Shown: positions 12,885 to 12,926 of the stretch, piece after piece
How the letters are laid out: each line of letters starts with the position of its first letter
Position numbering within the stretch: position 1 is the stretch's first letter
DNA from: an uncultured Clostridia bacterium
Lineage (GTDB): Bacteria; Bacillota; Clostridia; Oscillospirales; CAG-272
Direction of reading: 5' to 3'
NCBI GenBank assembly: GCA_937898155.1
Contig: CALEJO010000017.1
Location: 1-12,926, forward strand
Length of the DNA: 12,926 bases
Made by a program: the position numbers and the translations under genes
The notes under the pieces: generated by a model
Seen by the model: the letters and a program-made list of their open reading frames with translations, nothing else
What the model was told of the DNA's origin: nothing
The model's database searches: none

Positions 12885-12926
12885 ACTGCCCCAAATTGTG
12901 CAGACAGCACAAAAAAACACCCCTAT

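Overview
The window looks like a chromosomal piece of an anaerobic, endospore-lineage Firmicute of class Clostridia, probably an uncultured gut-type member. This rests on moderately high GC, strong AGGAGG-type ribosome binding sites, CUT1-type ABC transporter parts with lipoprotein binding proteins, a nusB/xseA/xseB/ispA housekeeping cluster, and a YunB-type sporulation gene. No plasmid, phage, IS, CRISPR or rRNA/tRNA signature was seen.

Region 1 (1-5352, + strand) is a surface scavenging locus. It holds the C-terminal part of a MalG/UgpE-type permease, a UgpB-like substrate-binding lipoprotein (636-2054), a staphylococcal-nuclease-like lipoprotein with OB-type domains (2060-3382), and a large lipoprotein built of Ig-like and OB-like modules ending in a 100-residue tandem repeat (3418-5301). 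A cUUCGg-loop terminator closes it. The likely logic is that polymeric nucleic acid is held and cut at the surface and the products are imported. The nuclease and the transporter are seen in the sequence; the substrate is inferred.

Region 2 (5397-9290, + strand) is the housekeeping operon nusB / TsaD-like paralog / xseA / xseB / ispA. The five genes are tightly packed (4-nt overlap, 1-nt gap, 77-nt gap, 1-nt gap), with a good extended -10 promoter in front and an intrinsic terminator behind. folD and dxs, often found in this neighbourhood in Firmicutes, are not here; the TsaD-like gene sits where folD often sits.

Region 3 (9291-10190, + strand) is a mostly empty 5' stretch with a possible sporulation-type promoter element, then a YunB-family membrane protein. 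It converges on the next operon through a compact set of hairpins (10192-10268).

Region 4 (10264-12699, - strand) is a three-gene operon read right to left: alpha/beta hydrolase, short-chain dehydrogenase, PflX-type radical SAM protein. The last two genes overlap by ATGA.

Region 5 (12671-12926) is the most unusual stretch. Two good extended -10 promoters stand back to back in exact mirror symmetry around position 12708, with both -35 boxes inside one long palindrome. The leftward promoter serves the hydrolase operon. The rightward one would make a transcript whose only visible reading frame in the window is a 20-codon peptide with a Shine-Dalgarno sequence.
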